Shown here one piece after another: positions 26,906 through 35,656 of a stretch of 64,000 bases of DNA; within the stretch, counting starts at the first letter, position 1; every line of letters begins with the position of its first letter. Location: the NCBI GenBank assembly GCA_963765935.1, contig CAVXXX010000001.1, positions 1-64,000 of the forward strand, given 5' to 3'. The DNA comes from JAMXLG01 sp963765935. GTDB lineage: Bacteria; Vulcanimicrobiota; Vulcanimicrobiia; Vulcanimicrobiales; Vulcanimicrobiaceae. Below the pieces are notes generated by a model, which saw only the letters and a list, made by a program, of their open reading frames with translations, did no database searches and was not told where the DNA came from. Position numbers and translations under genes: made by a program.

Positions 26906-27463
26906 ATGAGATTTTCCGTCTTCATTACCGCCGCAGCATTGGCGGCTGCAATGGCGGCCCAAGCCATAGCTCAGGAACCGCCGCTCGGGCCACCTGGAAC
27001 ACCGAATCCGCAGATGCGCCAGCAAATGGAATCGATGCACAAGCAGATGGAGCAGATCCACACGCAGGAGCGCTCGCAAGTGCTCGGCGCATTGACGCCG
27101 GCGCACAAGCAACTGCTCGCGACGATCGCCGGCCAATTGGCAACGTCGACGACGCCCGACTATCGCGGCGCAGCGCAGCAGCTCGATGCGGCGCTCACAT
27201 CATCCGAGAAACAAACAATCCTCACCGCCTCGCAGTCGGCTCGCGAAAAGATGCGCGCGCAAATGGAAACGATGCGCAAGCAAATGCAGCAGATGGGCGG
27301 CGCACCCGGGGGTCGTGGTGGGCCGCCGATGATGATGCAAGCGGGTGGTGGGCCGGAAGGTGCGCAACGTATACCTACCGCCGGCTCTATTTTGCTGCGA
27401 GTTGCAATGAGCGGCGGCATGGAAATGCATGTGCAAGCCTCGATGCGAGCGCAGCATCCGTGA
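26906..27463 (+). CDS. Small exported Met/Gln-rich protein (Spy/CpxP-like composition)
   Basis: 185 residues. Signal peptide FITAAALAAAMAAQAIAQ, then a helical mature part very rich in Met, Gln and Lys (MRQQMESMHKQMEQIHTQER) and a Gly/Pro/Met-rich segment. The core ERSQVLGALTPAHKQLLATI resembles LTxxQ-type periplasmic chaperone or metal-responsive proteins; the assignment is tentative. It ends 12 nt before the glutamate dehydrogenase gene and is probably co-transcribed with it. It faces the LuxR-type regulator across an 84-nt gap. Confidence 0.65.
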   Translation: MRFSVFITAAALAAAMAAQAIAQEPPLGPPGTPNPQMRQQMESMHKQMEQIHTQERSQVLGALTPAHKQLLATIAGQLATSTTPDYRGAAQQLDAALTSSEKQTILTASQSAREKMRAQMETMRKQMQQMGGAPGGRGGPPMMMQAGGGPEGAQRIPTAGSILLRVAMSGGMEMHVQASMRAQHP

Positions 27464-27475
27464 TACACTCGCCGC

Positions 27476-28753
27476 ATGAGTCTATCGGTCGATCGTTCAG
27501 CGGCGGCCGCCTCCGACAATGTCTGGGAGATGGCCCAACGCCAGCTTGATGAAGTCGCTCGGCTCATTGGCCTTAGCGACGCAATTCACCAATATCTCCG
27601 GGTTCCCAAACGCGTATTAGAAGTCTCCGTTCCCGTTAAGATGGACAACGGAGACTTTCGCATGTACGCCGGTTACCGCGTGCAGCACAATATGTCTCGC
27701 GGACCAAGTAAAGGCGGCATTCGTTTTCATCCCGATGTGTCGCTCGATGAAGTCAAAGCGCTTGCGATGTGGATGACGTGGAAGTGCGCGCTCGTCAACA
27801 TCCCGTTCGGCGGGGCAAAGGGCGGCGTGATATGCGATCCCAAATCGATGTCGCTGCAAGAGCTCGAGAACCTGACGCGCCGGTTCACGAGCGAGATTTC
27901 GATCATCATCGGCCCCGAAAAAGACATCCCCGCCCCCGATGTCTATACGACGCCGCAAATAATGGCGTGGATCATGGACACGTTCTCCATGCAGCACGGC
28001 TATTCGATCCCGGGCGTCGTGACGGGCAAGCCGGTTGCAATCGGCGGCTCTCTCGGGCGCGATAAAGCCACGGCGCGCGGCTGCATGTACGTCGTCGACG
28101 AAGCGATTAAGACGCTCGACGGCAAAATCGAAGGTACTCGCGTTGCGATTCAGGGCTTCGGCAACGCCGGGTTGCACGCCGCAGAGTTGATGAGCAAACG
28201 CGGATACGTCATCGTCGCCGTCTCCGATTCGCGCGGCGGCGTCGCAAATGCAAAGGGTCTCGACGTTGCGGGACTGATCGCGCACAAACAAGAGACGGGT
28301 TCGGTCGCCGGATTCTCCGGCGCGGATCGCATTACGAACGCCGAGGTGCTCGAATTCGACTGCGATGTGCTCGTTCCGGCGGCACTCGAGAAAGTCATCA
28401 CGCGTGATAATGCGCGACGCATTCGCGCCAAGATCGTCGCTGAAGCGGCAAACGGACCGACGCTCCCCGAAGCCGACGAAGTGCTCTTCGATCGAGGCAT
28501 CATGGTGCTTCCCGATATTCTTGCCAATGCCGGCGGCGTCACCGTTTCGTACTTCGAGTGGGTTCAAGACTTGCAAGAGAACTTCTGGGAAGAAGAGCAG
28601 ATCAACGACACGCTCAAACGCAAGATGACGCGCGCCTTCAACGAGGCCCACGACCAGTCTCAGCGTCACGGCATCAACATGCGCAAAGGCGCGTATGCGG
28701 TAGCCGTAGATCGCGTGGCGGAAGCGACGAAGCTTCGCGGACTCTATCCATAG
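27476..28753 (+). CDS. gdhA: Glutamate dehydrogenase (Glu/Leu/Phe/Val dehydrogenase family)
   Basis: 425 residues. Interconverts glutamate and 2-oxoglutarate plus ammonia with NAD(P); cytoplasmic. The N-terminal domain has AGYRVQHNMSRGPSKGGIRF and the catalytic Lys in GGAKGGVICDP near residue 114; the C-terminal Rossmann domain has VAIQGFGNAGLHAAEL and later AEAANGPTLPEAD. Length and order fit the NAD-type bacterial hexameric group. It is followed with a 4-nt overlap (ATAG) by an amino-acid permease, so uptake and deamination appear coupled. Confidence 0.95.
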   Translation: MSLSVDRSAAAASDNVWEMAQRQLDEVARLIGLSDAIHQYLRVPKRVLEVSVPVKMDNGDFRMYAGYRVQHNMSRGPSKGGIRFHPDVSLDEVKALAMWMTWKCALVNIPFGGAKGGVICDPKSMSLQELENLTRRFTSEISIIIGPEKDIPAPDVYTTPQIMAWIMDTFSMQHGYSIPGVVTGKPVAIGGSLGRDKATARGCMYVVDEAIKTLDGKIEGTRVAIQGFGNAGLHAAELMSKRGYVIVAVSDSRGGVANAKGLDVAGLIAHKQETGSVAGFSGADRITNAEVLEFDCDVLVPAALEKVITRDNARRIRAKIVAEAANGPTLPEADEVLFDRGIMVLPDILANAGGVTVSYFEWVQDLQENFWEEEQINDTLKRKMTRAFNEAHDQSQRHGINMRKGAYAVAVDRVAEATKLRGLYP

Positions 28754-30207
28754 ACCGTCTCGAAGCACTCGGATACCGGCAGGAATTATCGAGAGTTCTT
28801 TCACTCTTCGATAATTTCTCCGTTGCTTTTAGCTACCTCAGCCCGATGGTTGGGATCTATTCGCTCTACACGTTAGGCTTGAGCACGGGCGGACCGCGCT
28901 ATATCTGGACGATTCCAATCGTCGTTGCCTGCATGACACTCGTCGCGCTCGTGTTCGGCGAACTCTCCAGCGAGTATCCGCTCTCGGGCGCGTTATATCA
29001 ATACGGGAAATATACAGTCGGCAGGCGGTACGGCTGGTTCGTCGGGTGGATCTACGGATTCGCGCTGCTTGCAACGGTTGCATCGGTTGATTCCGGAATC
29101 GTTGGCTACGTGTGCGCGCTTGCGAACACGAGCTTGGGCACCCATTGGGATCCGTCGAATAATCTCGTGATCTTCGTAGTCAGCGGTTCGGTCATCGTTC
29201 TTTCGGCGATTCTCAATTCCGTGGGCGCAAAGATCATGAGCCGCGTGTCGCGCGCCGGCGTCTATGTCGAAACGATCGGTACATTCGGCGTCTTTCTTGC
29301 GCTTGCAATTGCCGGATTTCATCACGGCTTCACGTTCACGTTCGCCGTGGGGAATATCCACAAGAATTGGTGGCTGTCTGCGGCGCCTATCGCGATTCTT
29401 GCAAACGTTTATATTTTTTACGGTTTCGAGTCCGCCGGCGACATTTCGGAAGAAACCATCGATGCGCAGCGCCAAGTTCCGCGAGCCATGCGAAGCGCGC
29501 TTCTCTACGGCGGGATCGCTTCGTTCGTTCTCGTGCTTGGGCTCATCCTCGCAACACCAATAGCCGGTACTGGCAGCGTCGTTAACGGCGGAATCAACGT
29601 GATCCTCGGGTCGCTACCGCCGTGGCTCCAAGCCTTCTTCTTGATCATGGTGATCGTTGCGTTTTTCAGCTGCGGCACCGCGGTTCAAGGCGCCGGCGCG
29701 CGGGTCGCGTACGCTCTTGCACGCGACGGCGCGTTACCTTTCAGCAATCGAGTGCGCACGATTTCTCCGCGCCATCGCACGCCGGTCAACGCGATTCTTA
29801 TCGGCACGATCGTTCCGCTTCTTTTTCTCCTCCTTGTGCTCGTCAATCCGAGCAAGCCGGTCCATGTGTTGTGGTTCGATTATCCGGCGAACGTCAACGC
29901 GCTCTATGCGCTCGTGTCGTTTGCGACTTCAGGCATTTATCTCGCGTTTTTCCTAACCGTCTTCGGTGCATTGATCGCGCGCATGCGTGGATGGAAACCG
30001 TCAGGCGTGTTCACCCTTGGACGTTGGGGAATGCCGGTGACCCTCGCGGGCGGACTCTACCTCGTGCTTATGCTGTTAAATATCGTGTGGCCCGGGCCAT
30101 TAACGGGCGAGCGCGCGGTTTTTAACTACGGCTGGGTGACGTTGCTCGTGATGGCGTTTATCGTCGCAATCGGCGTCCTACTCAATTCTTGGTATATGCG
30201 CCGCTAG
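28750..30207 (+). CDS. APC superfamily amino-acid permease, probable ATA start
   Basis: About 485 residues with 12 or so membrane segments. The family N-terminus LEALGYRQELSRVLSLFDNF, then SYLSPMVGIYSLYTLG, GELSSEYPLSGALYQY and the mid-protein FYGFESAGDISEET are typical of GABA/amino-acid permeases. In this frame there is no ATG, GTG or TTG between a GTG 196 nt inside gdhA (28558) and ATG 28846, which lies after the first conserved segment. An ATA at 28750 overlaps the gdhA stop as ATAG, mirroring the ATGA overlaps elsewhere, and gives a family-length protein. The product family is certain; the start is inferred. Confidence 0.85.
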   Translation: MDRLEALGYRQELSRVLSLFDNFSVAFSYLSPMVGIYSLYTLGLSTGGPRYIWTIPIVVACMTLVALVFGELSSEYPLSGALYQYGKYTVGRRYGWFVGWIYGFALLATVASVDSGIVGYVCALANTSLGTHWDPSNNLVIFVVSGSVIVLSAILNSVGAKIMSRVSRAGVYVETIGTFGVFLALAIAGFHHGFTFTFAVGNIHKNWWLSAAPIAILANVYIFYGFESAGDISEETIDAQRQVPRAMRSALLYGGIASFVLVLGLILATPIAGTGSVVNGGINVILGSLPPWLQAFFLIMVIVAFFSCGTAVQGAGARVAYALARDGALPFSNRVRTISPRHRTPVNAILIGTIVPLLFLLLVLVNPSKPVHVLWFDYPANVNALYALVSFATSGIYLAFFLTVFGALIARMRGWKPSGVFTLGRWGMPVTLAGGLYLVLMLLNIVWPGPLTGERAVFNYGWVTLLVMAFIVAIGVLLNSWYMRR

Positions 30208-30293
30208 CAACGGTGTGGTGCACTTACATCACGACGGGCCCAACAAGGCTAGGAAAGCCGATCGGACTCACGGCGTTCCAGGCACCGTCGCGG

Positions 30294-30332
30294 GGACGGG
30301 CCGCGTAGTGGAGGTTGAAGCGCGGCCCGTCC
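30294..30332. terminator. Long inverted repeat after the permease gene
   Basis: Perfect 12-bp arms GGACGGGCCGCG / CGCGGCCCGTCC (30294-30305 and 30321-30332) with a 15-nt loop, between two convergent genes. No T-run on either side, so a terminator role is only likely by position. Confidence 0.45.
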
Positions 30333-30346
30333 GCCGGGTCCGCCGG

Positions 30347-31300
30347 TCAGGAGGCCTTCGGAGCCACCGACGTCAGCGTCAGCGTTTGCTCGTTCACGCC
30401 GTACGTTCCGGCAGCGACGAGATTGTTCGGCTTGGCACAGATGACACTGTTGTCCGGACCAAAAACGACGACGAGATTCGGCGGTCCGCACGGCGTCTGC
30501 GTTAAATGATAACTCTGCAGCAGCTTCGATCCGGGCGTCGACGGTTGTACTTCGTACGACGTTATCGTTTGATTTGATGCGGTCGTAAATGAACCGAACG
30601 CGATGGCGCTAGCTGCACCCCACGCGAACGGTCCCCAGAAGCCGCCGCCCCAGTAGTAGCCTACAGGAGCCCAGGCGTAGCCTGCATTCCATCCCCACAC
30701 GGGATAGCCGTAATACACCGGATTGTTCACGACGGCACCGTGCGAGATGTAGCCGTTGTTGCGGTATGTCGCACTAGCGAACGACTGCCCGTACACATTC
30801 GAGCCGCTCGTATATGTTGACCCGGTGTGCGTGTATCTGTTGCCGTTCGAGCTCGTGTTATACGAGCCGTTTCCGTTGCTTCCGCTCGCACTACGGTTGT
30901 AGTTTCCCGTTTGAGAGTTGTAACTTCCGTTGGAGTTATGCGACCCGTACGCCGTGTTCGATGTGCCGCTATGGCTGTACGTGCTATTGCTGACTCCGCC
31001 TGTGCCGGTGTGGCTATAATCGCCGTTGCTCGACGTCGTTGTTCTGTTGTAGTCACCCTGCGATCCGGAAACCGCTGTCGACCGGTTCGTGCCTGCGGGC
31101 CCCGTACTCGAATGGTTGTACGTTCCAGGATTAGTGCGGGGTGCGGGCGCTTCACTATGCATGTCGAAACCGCCGCGACTGCCGGAAAACCCACCTCCGC
31201 CTCGAAAACCTCCGCCTCCGCCGGCGAATCCGCGCGCGTCAACAGTCAACGGCATGAGGCTCGCAATCAGCGCGCCTGCGATTAGTATCTTTACGTTCAT
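30347..31300 (-). CDS. Exported Gly/Ser/Asn/Thr-rich low-complexity protein
   Basis: 317 residues. Signal peptide (KILIAGALIASLMPLTVDA), a Gly/Phe-rich start (RGFAGGGGGFRGGGGF), then about 110 residues almost wholly Ser, Thr, Asn, Gly, Tyr and His with imperfect repeats such as YNRTTTSSNGDYSHTGTGG, an aromatic Trp/Tyr/Gly-rich stretch (YYGYPVWGWNAGYAWAPVGY), and an ordered C-terminal part with two Cys (TPCGPPNLVVVFGPDNSVIC). This looks like a surface or matrix protein, as inference. Its start overlaps the stop of the upstream gene by 4 nt, so the two are partners. Confidence 0.75.
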   Translation of the reverse strand: MNVKILIAGALIASLMPLTVDARGFAGGGGGFRGGGGFSGSRGGFDMHSEAPAPRTNPGTYNHSSTGPAGTNRSTAVSGSQGDYNRTTTSSNGDYSHTGTGGVSNSTYSHSGTSNTAYGSHNSNGSYNSQTGNYNRSASGSNGNGSYNTSSNGNRYTHTGSTYTSGSNVYGQSFASATYRNNGYISHGAVVNNPVYYGYPVWGWNAGYAWAPVGYYWGGGFWGPFAWGAASAIAFGSFTTASNQTITSYEVQPSTPGSKLLQSYHLTQTPCGPPNLVVVFGPDNSVICAKPNNLVAAGTYGVNEQTLTLTSVAPKAS

Positions 31301-31749
31301 TTCATCAACACGTCCACGATGCCGCTCACTGAAACAGAGCTCCCACGTTTTGTCTTAAACGACAGCGTCATCCCATGCGGCCCGAGTTGCGTGCTGGAGT
31401 TCGGCAACTGCTGTTTCGTATTGGTTGGGTTGAGCCAAGCGCTGCCATCGACGATCGTGACGGGCAGCGTCTCTCCATGCTGTTTGAGCACGGCATCGTA
31501 CGGATAGCATCGCACGAGTTTATCGACCGCCGTACATGCTGCTCGAGAGATCACGAACTGTCCAACACCGTCCGCCGATGTCAGCATCATCTGGTTGTGC
31601 TCGATCGCGATTCGTACGTTCTTGTACGTCTTTACGTTACCGTCGGATAGCTGAATGCGTGCGGTTCCCGCGGCGAAAACAATGGCCGGCGCGGCCGCAA
31701 TGCACGCAAATAACGCAATCCCTACGGCCTTCATCAGAGTCCGAGGCAT
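31297..31749 (-). CDS. Small exported protein of unknown function
   Basis: 150 residues with a signal peptide (VGIALFACIAAAPAIVFA) and a mature beta-rich part with two Cys (SRAACTAVDKLVRCYPYD). No family recognised. It lies directly upstream of, and overlaps by 4 nt, the low-complexity exported protein, so it may help export, assembly or anchoring of that protein. Confidence 0.72.
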   Translation of the reverse strand: MPRTLMKAVGIALFACIAAAPAIVFAAGTARIQLSDGNVKTYKNVRIAIEHNQMMLTSADGVGQFVISRAACTAVDKLVRCYPYDAVLKQHGETLPVTIVDGSAWLNPTNTKQQLPNSSTQLGPHGMTLSFKTKRGSSVSVSGIVDVLMK

Positions 31750-31847
31750 AGTACCACAATACTCCTACAGACGCGCCACTACGTATCCGCATAGCGCACG
31801 CGGAGAGCGTTACTCGACCAGGGCGTGCAGTTTCAGGATGGCATGAA

Positions 31848-32900
31848 TCAGATCAGGACCGGCTCTCGGTCGACTTTGACTCGAAAGAGTTCGAATGGCG
31901 TTTCCTGCAGCTGACGTCCGCCGTTGAACTTGGCTTGGCGATTCAATTGATTTGCCGTTACGTAGAGGTAGCCATCATGAATCACGATGGTATCCGGCCA
32001 CAGAAGCGACGGATCGTGGACGACTGTTTCAAACGTTCCGTCGGAATGACGGCACAAAATCGCGTTGTGCTCGTAATTCGTGGTATAGACATTTCCGTCG
32101 GCATCCTCGCCGAGCCCATCGGATACGCCCTTCTCACCAAGGTCCTCGACGGCCGCCGCAAGCTCGTCGTCCGTTGCCATAGGATCGCTCAGGACCGTCG
32201 CCTTCACGCTGTACAGACGCCGGCCCGCGTTCGGGCAGTAGTAGATCGTTTCTCCGTCAGGTGAGATAGCGATTCCGTCTACACCCGTACGATTTGGTTG
32301 CGGTTTCTGTCCTTGCTTGTGATCTCGGAATGGACGTCCTTCCACGACACCCATGTAACGATCCGTGGCCTTAACCGATGGATGATTTGCAAGCCGGCGC
32401 CGGGCGTTGCCGGTCGCGAGATCGACGACGATCAACCCGTTGCTGCTCTTCTCCCCCGAATCCGTGATATACGCGGTGCCTTCGTCGCCTCGCGAGAGAT
32501 CGATCCGTAAATCGTTGAGGAACGTGTTCGCGTCGACGACCGATGGATCAAAGACGATCTCCTTAACGACGGTGTCCGTTTCCAAATCGAAACAGGCCAG
32601 TTTCGCTTGCCGGGGCTTTATTGGACCAAAATCGATGCTGGCGTTATCGAGCACCCAGAGACGGTCGCGCTTATCGATCACGATGCCTTGGGTCGAAATA
32701 AAACGATCGGCATGGTATGGCACCTCGCGGCCATCCACTAGCTCGCCGAGCGTAAACTCGACCGGAATTTCCCAACGGGGATACGTAACGAACGTTCGTC
32801 CGCTCCGCGAAATCGCGACACCGACCGGCATCTGACGTGTAAACGCGTGAACGAGTTCCAACTGGCCGACTGGCCGATCGACGGGAAGCTGCATCGTCAT
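31848..32900 (-). CDS. Major royal jelly/yellow-family beta-propeller protein
   Basis: 350 residues. Motifs RQMPVGVAISRSGRTFVTYP, RDRLWVLDNAS, NDLRIDLSRGDEGTAYITDS and GVDGIAISPDGETIYYCP are typical of bacterial MRJP/yellow-like six-blade propellers, related to gluconolactonases. The ATG at 32900 is chosen because the longer frame overlaps the divergent stress-protein gene; no signal peptide then precedes the domain, whereas many relatives are exported. Function is not established for the bacterial members; a lactonase-like or sugar-binding role is possible. Confidence 0.85.
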   Translation of the reverse strand: MTMQLPVDRPVGQLELVHAFTRQMPVGVAISRSGRTFVTYPRWEIPVEFTLGELVDGREVPYHADRFISTQGIVIDKRDRLWVLDNASIDFGPIKPRQAKLACFDLETDTVVKEIVFDPSVVDANTFLNDLRIDLSRGDEGTAYITDSGEKSSNGLIVVDLATGNARRRLANHPSVKATDRYMGVVEGRPFRDHKQGQKPQPNRTGVDGIAISPDGETIYYCPNAGRRLYSVKATVLSDPMATDDELAAAVEDLGEKGVSDGLGEDADGNVYTTNYEHNAILCRHSDGTFETVVHDPSLLWPDTIVIHDGYLYVTANQLNRQAKFNGGRQLQETPFELFRVKVDREPVLI

Positions 32901-32964
32901 AGCAGTGTCGTCGTGCCCGTCGTCCGAAAAAGTAAAACGAGCCGCGGCGGGTACAGACACGGGC

Positions 32965-33570
32965 ATGACCACGCAAAATACCAATTTTGGTCGCAACTTC
33001 GAAGGCGGAGTCTACTACGACCGCGATACCGCGGCGAACACCGTCGATCGCCTCAACGAAATGGGATACGATCGCAACGATATCAGTGTCATGGCACGAG
33101 ATCCGGAACGCGCTCGCGCGTTCGCTGAAGCAACCGGAACGAAAGCTCCGGAGGGCGCCGTTACCGGCGGTGTCATCGGCGGCGCACTCGGCGCAATCAT
33201 CGCCGGATTGACGGCAACCGGAAGCATCGCCGCCATCGCCGGCACCGGCGGCGCAGCAGCACCGCTTGTTGCGGGACCACTGGCCGCCGCGCTTGCCGGT
33301 CTTGGAGGCGGCGGACTGGCCGGCGGAATTATCGGCGCGCTAGTAGGCGCCGGCATTCCTGAAGATCGTGCAAAAGAGTATGAAGAGGGGCTCAATCGCG
33401 GCGGCATGCTGGTCGGCGTCAACCCTCGGGAAGAACATCGCCAACAAGTGCGTGACATTTTAACTTCGTCGCGCTCGCCGTCGACGGAGCGCGGAGATAT
33501 CGACTCCTCGGCAACTCGCACGGCAAGCGAATATCGCGGCGCCGATACCTCCGTAAATCGAAATGTTTAG
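32965..33570 (+). CDS. General stress protein with glycine-zipper region (YflT-like domain)
   Basis: 201 residues. The N-terminal 60 residues match the heat-induced stress YflT-type domain (VYYDRDTAANTVDRLNEMGY, DISVMARDPERARAFAE). The middle is a Gly/Ala-rich membrane-active stretch with many GxxxG repeats (GGVIGGALGAIIAGL to GGIIGALVGAGI), then a short conserved tail (EDRAKEYEEGLNRGGMLVGV). Such proteins accumulate under stress; mechanism unknown. Start ATG 32965. Divergent from the MRJP-like gene; a good terminator follows at 33644. Confidence 0.85.
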   Translation: MTTQNTNFGRNFEGGVYYDRDTAANTVDRLNEMGYDRNDISVMARDPERARAFAEATGTKAPEGAVTGGVIGGALGAIIAGLTATGSIAAIAGTGGAAAPLVAGPLAAALAGLGGGGLAGGIIGALVGAGIPEDRAKEYEEGLNRGGMLVGVNPREEHRQQVRDILTSSRSPSTERGDIDSSATRTASEYRGADTSVNRNV

Positions 33571-33595
33571 CAATTACGATGCCTTGGAACAATAT

Positions 33596-34057
33596 TTACG
33601 TCGAGTAAAAGTCAAGGTTAGTCCAATGGCGTAGCAAGACAGCGGAGCCGGTGTTTACCGGCTCCGTTTCTTTGCAAGTCCCGTTTTTGGTACGCGTTTT
33701 TCGCGCGTAGAACGCGTATTGCGCGTCTCTCCTCCGGGACCGAGGAGTGTTATCACCTTGGCGCGATCGCTCCGAGAGCAACACGCCGTACACTTCATCG
33801 GGCGAATTGGCTTGAATCACTGATTTGGCGGATGACTTCGATGTTTCAGCTCGCTCCGCAGCTCGTCTTTTGTTGGAGGAACGAACCGACTTACGGCCGG
33901 CGCTTCTCGCAGGCCCCGAACGTTCTCCGGCGACGCGGTGTTTGTTACCGCTAGGCTTCTTCCGTCGCGAAATCGTCGATTGTTTGCGCGCAGCGGTCTT
34001 GCGCTTTCCCGCACTGTGCTTGCGAGCCGTGGTTGAACGTTTGCGTGTGGCTGGCAT
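33596..34057 (-). CDS. Small very basic Lys/Arg/Ser-rich protein
   Basis: 153 residues. ATG at 34057 has AAGGAG 5 nt upstream, a strong site. The first 80 residues are dominated by Lys, Arg, Ser and Ala (MPATRKRSTTARKHSAGKRK onward), as in histone H1-like or other DNA-binding tails. The middle SPDEVYGVLLSERSRQ looks more ordered. The last 30 codons overlap the terminator of the convergent stress gene, so the true 3' end may be earlier if an indel is present. Likely binds nucleic acid; not assigned to a family. Confidence 0.6.
   Translation of the reverse strand: MPATRKRSTTARKHSAGKRKTAARKQSTISRRKKPSGNKHRVAGERSGPARSAGRKSVRSSNKRRAAERAETSKSSAKSVIQANSPDEVYGVLLSERSRQGDNTPRSRRRDAQYAFYARKTRTKNGTCKETEPVNTGSAVLLRHWTNLDFYST
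33644..33674 (+). terminator. Rho-independent terminator of the stress-protein gene
   Basis: 9-bp stem GGAGCCGGT / ACCGGCTCC (33644-33652 with 33657-33665), a 4-nt loop, then GTTTCTTTG. About 75 nt after the stress-protein stop and inside the 3' end of the convergent basic-protein frame. Confidence 0.75.
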
Positions 34058-34117
34058 ACGTGCTCCTTGTTGGGGTTCCGAAGCTCTACTCGTACCCGTG
34101 AGGGGTAAGGACTTAGC

Positions 34118-35656
34118 ATGAAGAGCTATGCATGGGTCGCGCTTACGGCGTTGATCGTCGCGATGAGTGCGTGCACGAACAACAGAACCTCGCAAGACGG
34201 CGCTAATGATTGGCCGAGTTTCAATCGCGACCTCACCAGCACACGGTATTCTCCGCTGAGTGAAATCACGACAGCCAACGCATCGCATCTCAAACAGCGA
34301 TGTAGCACGCCGCTCAATGAAGCGGGCGCGCTTCAAGCGAGCCCGCTTGCTATCAGCGGCAAGCTCTACGTCACGACGGCGCACCAGACGTACGCGATTG
34401 ACGGCGCGACTTGCAAGATTCTGTGGACGAACACCTACACATCGAAAGGCCCCGAGCCGTTTCCGGTCGATCGCGGTCTCGCCTGGGATGGTGGAACGCG
34501 ACTGATTCGCGGCCAGCCCGACGCACATCTCATTGCGATCGACATGAATACCGGAAAGACGCTGTGGGACGTTGCGCCCGCGAGTAGTGCCAAGGGCGAG
34601 TTCCTTAGTTCTGCGCCGATTATTTACGATGGCACAGTGTTTATCGGAACCGCGGGATCTGACTGGGGCGTCAAAGGCCGCATGATGGCGTTCGACGTTA
34701 CGAACGGTCAAAAGAAGTGGACGTTTACGACGATCGCAAGCGGCAACGATCCCAATACCAAATCATGGGGTAGCATTGGCGAAACGGACACCGGTGGCGG
34801 CGGTATGTGGACATCGTACACGCTCGATCCACAATCGAACGAACTCTTCGTTTCCGTCGGCAATCCCGCACCGGACTTCGCATCGAATTATCGCCCGGGT
34901 GCGAATCTCTATACCGACTCCGAGGTGGTCCTCGATCCGAGTTCCGGTCAATTGAAGTGGTACGTGCAAGCGCTTCCGCACGACGTGCACGACTGGGATC
35001 TTGCAACCGCAGCAGATCTCGGCGCGCAAAATCTTGCCGCGGTTGCAAGTAAGGATGGTAATCTCTACGGCATCGACCGGACAACGCACAAAATTCTCTG
35101 GCATACGCCCGAAGTGCGCATGCTGAACACAACGCATCCCCCGACGATCGCCGGCACGCGTATCTGTCCGGGTGTTCTCGGCGGCTCGGAATGGAACGGC
35201 GCTGCGTGGGATGCGAAGAACCAGCACTTCATCACGCCCATGGACGATTGGTGCGCGACCGTCAAGCTCGGTGCCACGCGTTATACGCCGGGACAATTCT
35301 TCTTCGGCGGCTCGTATGTGGGCGAACCATACAGTGCCGCGCGCGGCACGCTGACGGCAACGGATACGAACGGGAAAATCGTTTGGCAGTACAGGACGAA
35401 TTCGCCGATGCTGGCCGGCGTAACGCCGACTGCATCAGGCGTAACATTCACCGGCGACATGGCCGGCAACGTGCTCGCGTTCGACAGCGCGACCGGCAAC
35501 GTGCTCTTCAAGCACAAGACGCAAGGATCGATTGCCGGAGGCGTGATCACCTACGGCATCAATGGGAAACAGTACGTTGCCGCGACGTCGGGTAACATTT
35601 CGCGCCTGACGTGGGGAGCGCAAGGCAAACCTTCGATCGTCGTTTATTCGCTCTGA
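34118..35656 (+). CDS. PQQ-type quinoprotein-like beta-propeller lipoprotein
   Basis: 512 residues. Lipoprotein signal ALIVAMSACTNN. The propeller has typical quinoprotein dehydrogenase blades: WPSFNRDLTSTRYSPL, GLAWDGGTRLIRG, TGKTLWDV, GGGGMWTSYTLDPQSNELFV, HDVHDWDLATAADL and GSEWNGAAWDAKNQHFITP. The vicinal Cys-Cys disulfide and the cytochrome domain of alcohol dehydrogenases are absent. It may be a membrane-anchored PQQ enzyme or a propeller without cofactor; no PQQ-biosynthesis gene is in view. Its stop overlaps the ATG of the next gene (TGATG). Confidence 0.86.
   Translation: MKSYAWVALTALIVAMSACTNNRTSQDGANDWPSFNRDLTSTRYSPLSEITTANASHLKQRCSTPLNEAGALQASPLAISGKLYVTTAHQTYAIDGATCKILWTNTYTSKGPEPFPVDRGLAWDGGTRLIRGQPDAHLIAIDMNTGKTLWDVAPASSAKGEFLSSAPIIYDGTVFIGTAGSDWGVKGRMMAFDVTNGQKKWTFTTIASGNDPNTKSWGSIGETDTGGGGMWTSYTLDPQSNELFVSVGNPAPDFASNYRPGANLYTDSEVVLDPSSGQLKWYVQALPHDVHDWDLATAADLGAQNLAAVASKDGNLYGIDRTTHKILWHTPEVRMLNTTHPPTIAGTRICPGVLGGSEWNGAAWDAKNQHFITPMDDWCATVKLGATRYTPGQFFFGGSYVGEPYSAARGTLTATDTNGKIVWQYRTNSPMLAGVTPTASGVTFTGDMAGNVLAFDSATGNVLFKHKTQGSIAGGVITYGINGKQYVAATSGNISRLTWGAQGKPSIVVYSL

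Noticed and set aside
33817..34119. 100-residue minus-strand frame overlapping the basic-protein gene
   Set aside because: Out of frame with the gene that has a good ribosome site; composition is that of a shadow frame.
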